A stretch of DNA of 10,686 nucleotides. It comes from DALYLB01 sp046154695. Its GTDB lineage: Bacteria > Acidobacteriota > Blastocatellia > RBC074. This document shows, piece after piece, positions 6,881 through 10,686 of this stretch. The notes under the pieces were generated by a model. That model saw nothing but the letters and a program-made list of their open reading frames with translations. It was not told where the DNA came from and searched no databases. A program made the position numbers and the translations under genes. Position 1 is the first letter of the stretch; each line of letters opens with the position of its first letter. The DNA lies in the NCBI GenBank assembly GCA_046154695.1, contig JBJXFI010000411.1:1-10686 (forward strand), in the 5' to 3' direction.

Positions 6881-9154
6881 TCATGCCCCGGGCAGCTCGA
6901 TGATGAACCGCGCGCCGCGCGGAAGCTGGGGCTGGATGCGAATGCGCCCCTGATGTTCGGCGACGATGCGGCTGACGATGGCGAGACCGAGCCCCGTTCC
7001 GCGTTTCCGCGTCGAGAAATAGGGGTCGAAGATCCGGTTCCGGAGCTCCGGCGCGATGCCGGGGCCGGTGTCGGCGACGACGAGTTCGACGGTCTCCTGG
7101 GCGGCGTGCTCGGTTGTCGAGACGATGATTCGGCGGTCGCCCTCGACGGCGGCCAGCGCCTCGGAGGCATTGTCGATCAGGTTGACCAGCGCGCGCTTGA
7201 TCTGTTCGGTGTCGATCAGGGCGCGGGGCTGGCGCGAATCGAGATGGGATTCCAGGCGGATTCCATCGAGGCGTTCGTCATAGAGGCGAAGCGTGTTTTC
7301 GACGACCTCGTTGAGCGAGGCGCTTTCGGGGTTGACCTTGGGCAGGCGGGCGAAATTGGAGAATTCATCGACCATGCGCTGCAGCGTGGCGACCTCCGCG
7401 CCGATCATCGCCGTGCATTCGCGGACGAGCCGTTCCTGGCGGTCGTTGAGGCAATCGAGATTCTTTTCGAGGGCGCCGCCGTTCTGTTCGCCGAGCAGGT
7501 TCTTGGCCAGCCGTTCGGCCGAGAGCCGGATGGGGGTCAGGGGGTTCTTGATCTCGTGGGCCATGCGGCGGGCGACCTCGCTCCAGGCGGCGCGGCGCTG
7601 GGCCTCGCTCAGCTCGGTCAGATCCTCGATGACGATGACCACGCCCCGGGCGGCGCCCGCCGGATCGTGGAGCGCCGTCACGGTGACGGCCGCATTGAGC
7701 CGGGCCTGGTTGGCGAGCGTGAAATGGACTTCCTGCGAGACCGAATGCGAGTTGGTCGCGCGGGCGATCATTCGCCGCAGCTCCTCGCGCTGCTCCTCGG
7801 GCAGCAGGGCTTCGAGCGCGACGCCGCTGACCGGCTCCTGCTCGACGCGCAGGAGCTGCCGGGCCGCTTCGTTGATCATCGTCACATTGGCGCTTCCATC
7901 GAGCGAGATGACGCCGGCCGAGAGGCTCTGGAGAATCGTCTCGATGTAGCGCCGCCGCTCCTCCAGCGCGGCATTGCTCAGTTGCAGCTCGTCGGCCAGG
8001 TGCTCGAGCCGGGCGCGGTGGTCCGCGACCTCTTCGGTCATCTCGTTGAACGAGCGCGCGAGCGCGGCCAGCTCGTCATCGCCGATGACGTCGGCGCGAT
8101 AGCTCAGATCGCCGCTCTTGATGCGCTCGGTCGCGATCGCCAGTTGGCGCACCGGATCGGTCACTCCGCGCGCCACATAGATGGCGAGCCAGAAGGCGAT
8201 GAACAGCACGAGGAGCGTGATCAGCGAGAGCGTCTGCAGCGCCGTGCTGCGATACTGTTTCCGCCCCTCCTGCAGGGATTCGTACTGGCTCTTGAATTCG
8301 CGGATCTTGCTGACGCTGCCGGCCAGATTCTGAGGGATCTGCCGGGCGATGAGCAGAACGCCCTCCTGCGGCGGGAGCATCGGCACGGAAGAGATCAGGC
8401 AGATCGACGCCCCTCCCTCGCCGCTCAACTGGGCGTTGCCCGCCTCTCCGCCGAGCGCCTTGCGCCGCGCCTGCTCGAGGGCTTCGCGAAACGGCGCGCC
8501 GAGCCCGCGCGCCTCGGCGGTGAATCGTTCCGCTCGCGGACCGCCCTCCCGGTCGTAGAGGCTGGCGGCGATCAGATTCTGCGTCTCGACCTCCCTGCCC
8601 AGGGCGTCGGCGGCCTGTTCGGGGCCGACGCGCGCCATCAACCGCGCCATGGTCGTCGCCGTCCGATCCAGCCCCTGCTGCTCTCCCTCGATATAGCCGT
8701 TCTGAATCTGCCAGGCGTTCGTCAGCATCTCGTTTCCCGGAAGCGAGAACCACTTGTCGATGCTCCGATTGATCAGCCCCGTCGTCATGAAGAAAAGGAA
8801 GGTCACCGGCAGCAGCGAAAGGGTCAGAAAGAAGATGACGATGCGCGTCTTGAAACGCGCCCCGAGTTGGCGCTCCACCCGCTCCTGCCGCAGCTTGATG
8901 ACGTTGCGCACCAGCACCATCAACAGGACGATGAAGGCCAGAAAGTTGATCGTCGAGAGGGCGTACAGGCTGAAGGTCTCGCCCACCGACGACGGGCGGA
9001 TCCAGGGCAGCGTGTTGAACGCCGCCTGCACGAACAGCAGGGCGAACATCATTGTCGTCGCCAATGCGAGCAGCGCGATTCGCCACCGGCGGCGGCGAAT
9101 CCGGCGCTCGGGTTCCTTTGATTGTGGCGTGGATGCTTCTTCGGTTCCCGGCAT
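6881..9154 (-). CDS. NtrY-like membrane sensor histidine kinase
   Basis: A 757-residue kinase. Three N-terminal membrane segments (about 25-47, 63-86, 104-127) precede an extracytoplasmic sensor region (about 130-302), which a fourth segment (about 305-327) closes. Then come HAMP (about 328-380), PAS (about 402-510), HisKA with AHEIKNPLTPIRLSAERL (H533), and an HATPase_c domain with N-box LVNLIDNASEAL (N662), G1 DTGPGI (695-700), F-box FDPYFS and G2 GTGLGLA (719-725). This order is that of NtrY. The frame is open upstream as far as 10228, but that part overlaps the channel gene and reads as Arg/His-rich shadow. The ATG at 9154 is chosen because GAGGA lies 5 bases before it and the hydrophobic N-terminus follows. 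It phosphorylates, most likely, the NtrX-like regulator next door. The stimulus is unknown. Confidence 0.93.
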   Translation of the reverse strand: MPGTEEASTPQSKEPERRIRRRRWRIALLALATTMMFALLFVQAAFNTLPWIRPSSVGETFSLYALSTINFLAFIVLLMVLVRNVIKLRQERVERQLGARFKTRIVIFFLTLSLLPVTFLFFMTTGLINRSIDKWFSLPGNEMLTNAWQIQNGYIEGEQQGLDRTATTMARLMARVGPEQAADALGREVETQNLIAASLYDREGGPRAERFTAEARGLGAPFREALEQARRKALGGEAGNAQLSGEGGASICLISSVPMLPPQEGVLLIARQIPQNLAGSVSKIREFKSQYESLQEGRKQYRSTALQTLSLITLLVLFIAFWLAIYVARGVTDPVRQLAIATERIKSGDLSYRADVIGDDELAALARSFNEMTEEVADHRARLEHLADELQLSNAALEERRRYIETILQSLSAGVISLDGSANVTMINEAARQLLRVEQEPVSGVALEALLPEEQREELRRMIARATNSHSVSQEVHFTLANQARLNAAVTVTALHDPAGAARGVVIVIEDLTELSEAQRRAAWSEVARRMAHEIKNPLTPIRLSAERLAKNLLGEQNGGALEKNLDCLNDRQERLVRECTAMIGAEVATLQRMVDEFSNFARLPKVNPESASLNEVVENTLRLYDERLDGIRLESHLDSRQPRALIDTEQIKRALVNLIDNASEALAAVEGDRRIIVSTTEHAAQETVELVVADTGPGIAPELRNRIFDPYFSTRKRGTGLGLAIVSRIVAEHQGRIRIQPQLPRGARFIIELPGA

Positions 9155-9264
9155 GCGATTCCTCGCGATAAATGGGATCTTCCTGCCAAGGCGAAATTCT
9201 ATCGTATTCCCGGGAAATCCACCCGTGAATCCCGGCCCCTCACTCTCGACGCGGCCCCTTACGA

Positions 9265-10464
<1,200 letters not shown>

Positions 10465-10550
10465 GTTTTTGCGCGAGTATGGCTATGAACAGCTTAAAGC
10501 CTGCCAGTGTTGACGTTAATCCCTTTAGAATGGTCTCTACACAAAAACTT

Positions 10551-10612
10551 GCCGGACACCCTGCAGTGGCACAAGCTGTCAGGCAATCGTGGCACAAGCT
10601 GTCCGGCTTGTG
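10551..10612. repeat. Cluster of direct and inverted repeats at the right end
   Basis: GTGGCACAAGCTGTC followed by one variable base and GGC occurs twice (10566-10584 and 10589-10607, period 23). The second copy forms a hairpin, CACAAGC (10593-10599) with GCTTGTG (10606-10612). GCCGGACA (10551-10558) is also a perfect inverted match to TGTCCGGC (10600-10607). Nothing in the 222 bp right of the channel gene looks like a gene. The cluster resembles an intergenic palindromic repeat or the worn end of a mobile element, but no transposase is visible. Confidence 0.5.
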
Positions 10613-10686
10613 GCGAGTACGACAAACACCCTCAGAAAAAGACTGGGTCGCGAATGTTACCAATCCCGGCTCGCGAGCCCTGCCAT

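Noticed and set aside
6821..9121. A 766-codon open frame on the plus strand opposite the sensor kinase
   Set aside because: Its Asp/Glu/Arg/Leu-rich composition is that of an antisense shadow of a GC-rich gene; the minus strand carries all the kinase motifs.
10465..10560. Sigma-54 or sigma70 promoter for the MscS gene
   Set aside because: On the minus strand TGGCAG and TTAACG/TAAGCT-like pieces occur, but spacing or matches to consensus are poor, so no call was made.

Overview
The window looks like chromosomal DNA from a GC-rich, Gram-negative-type bacterium, probably an uncultured lineage. The support is a four-TM NtrY-like kinase, a sigma-54-type activator, an MscS channel, and GC-rich hairpin repeats of the dispersed kind seen in some environmental genomes. 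I cannot name the phylum. The genes fall into two convergent blocks.

Left block, plus strand, 241-5161: a compact cassette of four or more genes with overlapping or closely spaced ends, behind a plausible sigma70-type promoter (168-196). In order it encodes (1) an effector-associated domain (EAD) fused to a TIR domain; (2) a second, homologous EAD fused to a VMAP-type adaptor; (3) a MoxR-type AAA+ ATPase; and (4) a SAV_2336-type protein with a vWA-like domain. The fourth gene runs, out of frame, into the C-terminal half of a formylglycine-generating-enzyme-like (FGE, C-type-lectin fold) domain. This is the layout of the VMAP/MoxR/vWA ternary NTP-dependent conflict systems described computationally by Aravind and colleagues. 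In the likely model the MoxR-vWA pair is the switch, VMAP the bridge, and EAD-EAD pairing brings in the TIR effector, probably an NADase. The FGE remnant ends in a segment resembling the variable region of diversity-generating-retroelement (DGR) targets; no reverse transcriptase or template repeat lies in the window.

The most notable anomaly is the junction near 4700-4735. The vWA-like protein stays in frame up to there, and the FGE domain starts mid-domain in another frame. This suggests a deletion-fusion plus frame change (decay, recombination or assembly error).

Centre, 5162-5421: a 260-bp convergent intergenic region with TTTTACCC repeats, a nested GC-rich hairpin and a likely terminator for the cassette.

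Right block, minus strand, 10464-5422: a mechanosensitive (MscS) channel, an NtrY-like sensor kinase and an NtrX-like sigma-54-dependent response regulator, transcribed in that order and probably as an operon. These look like ordinary housekeeping or regulatory genes. The right end (10465-10686) has no convincing gene but carries short direct and inverted repeats.
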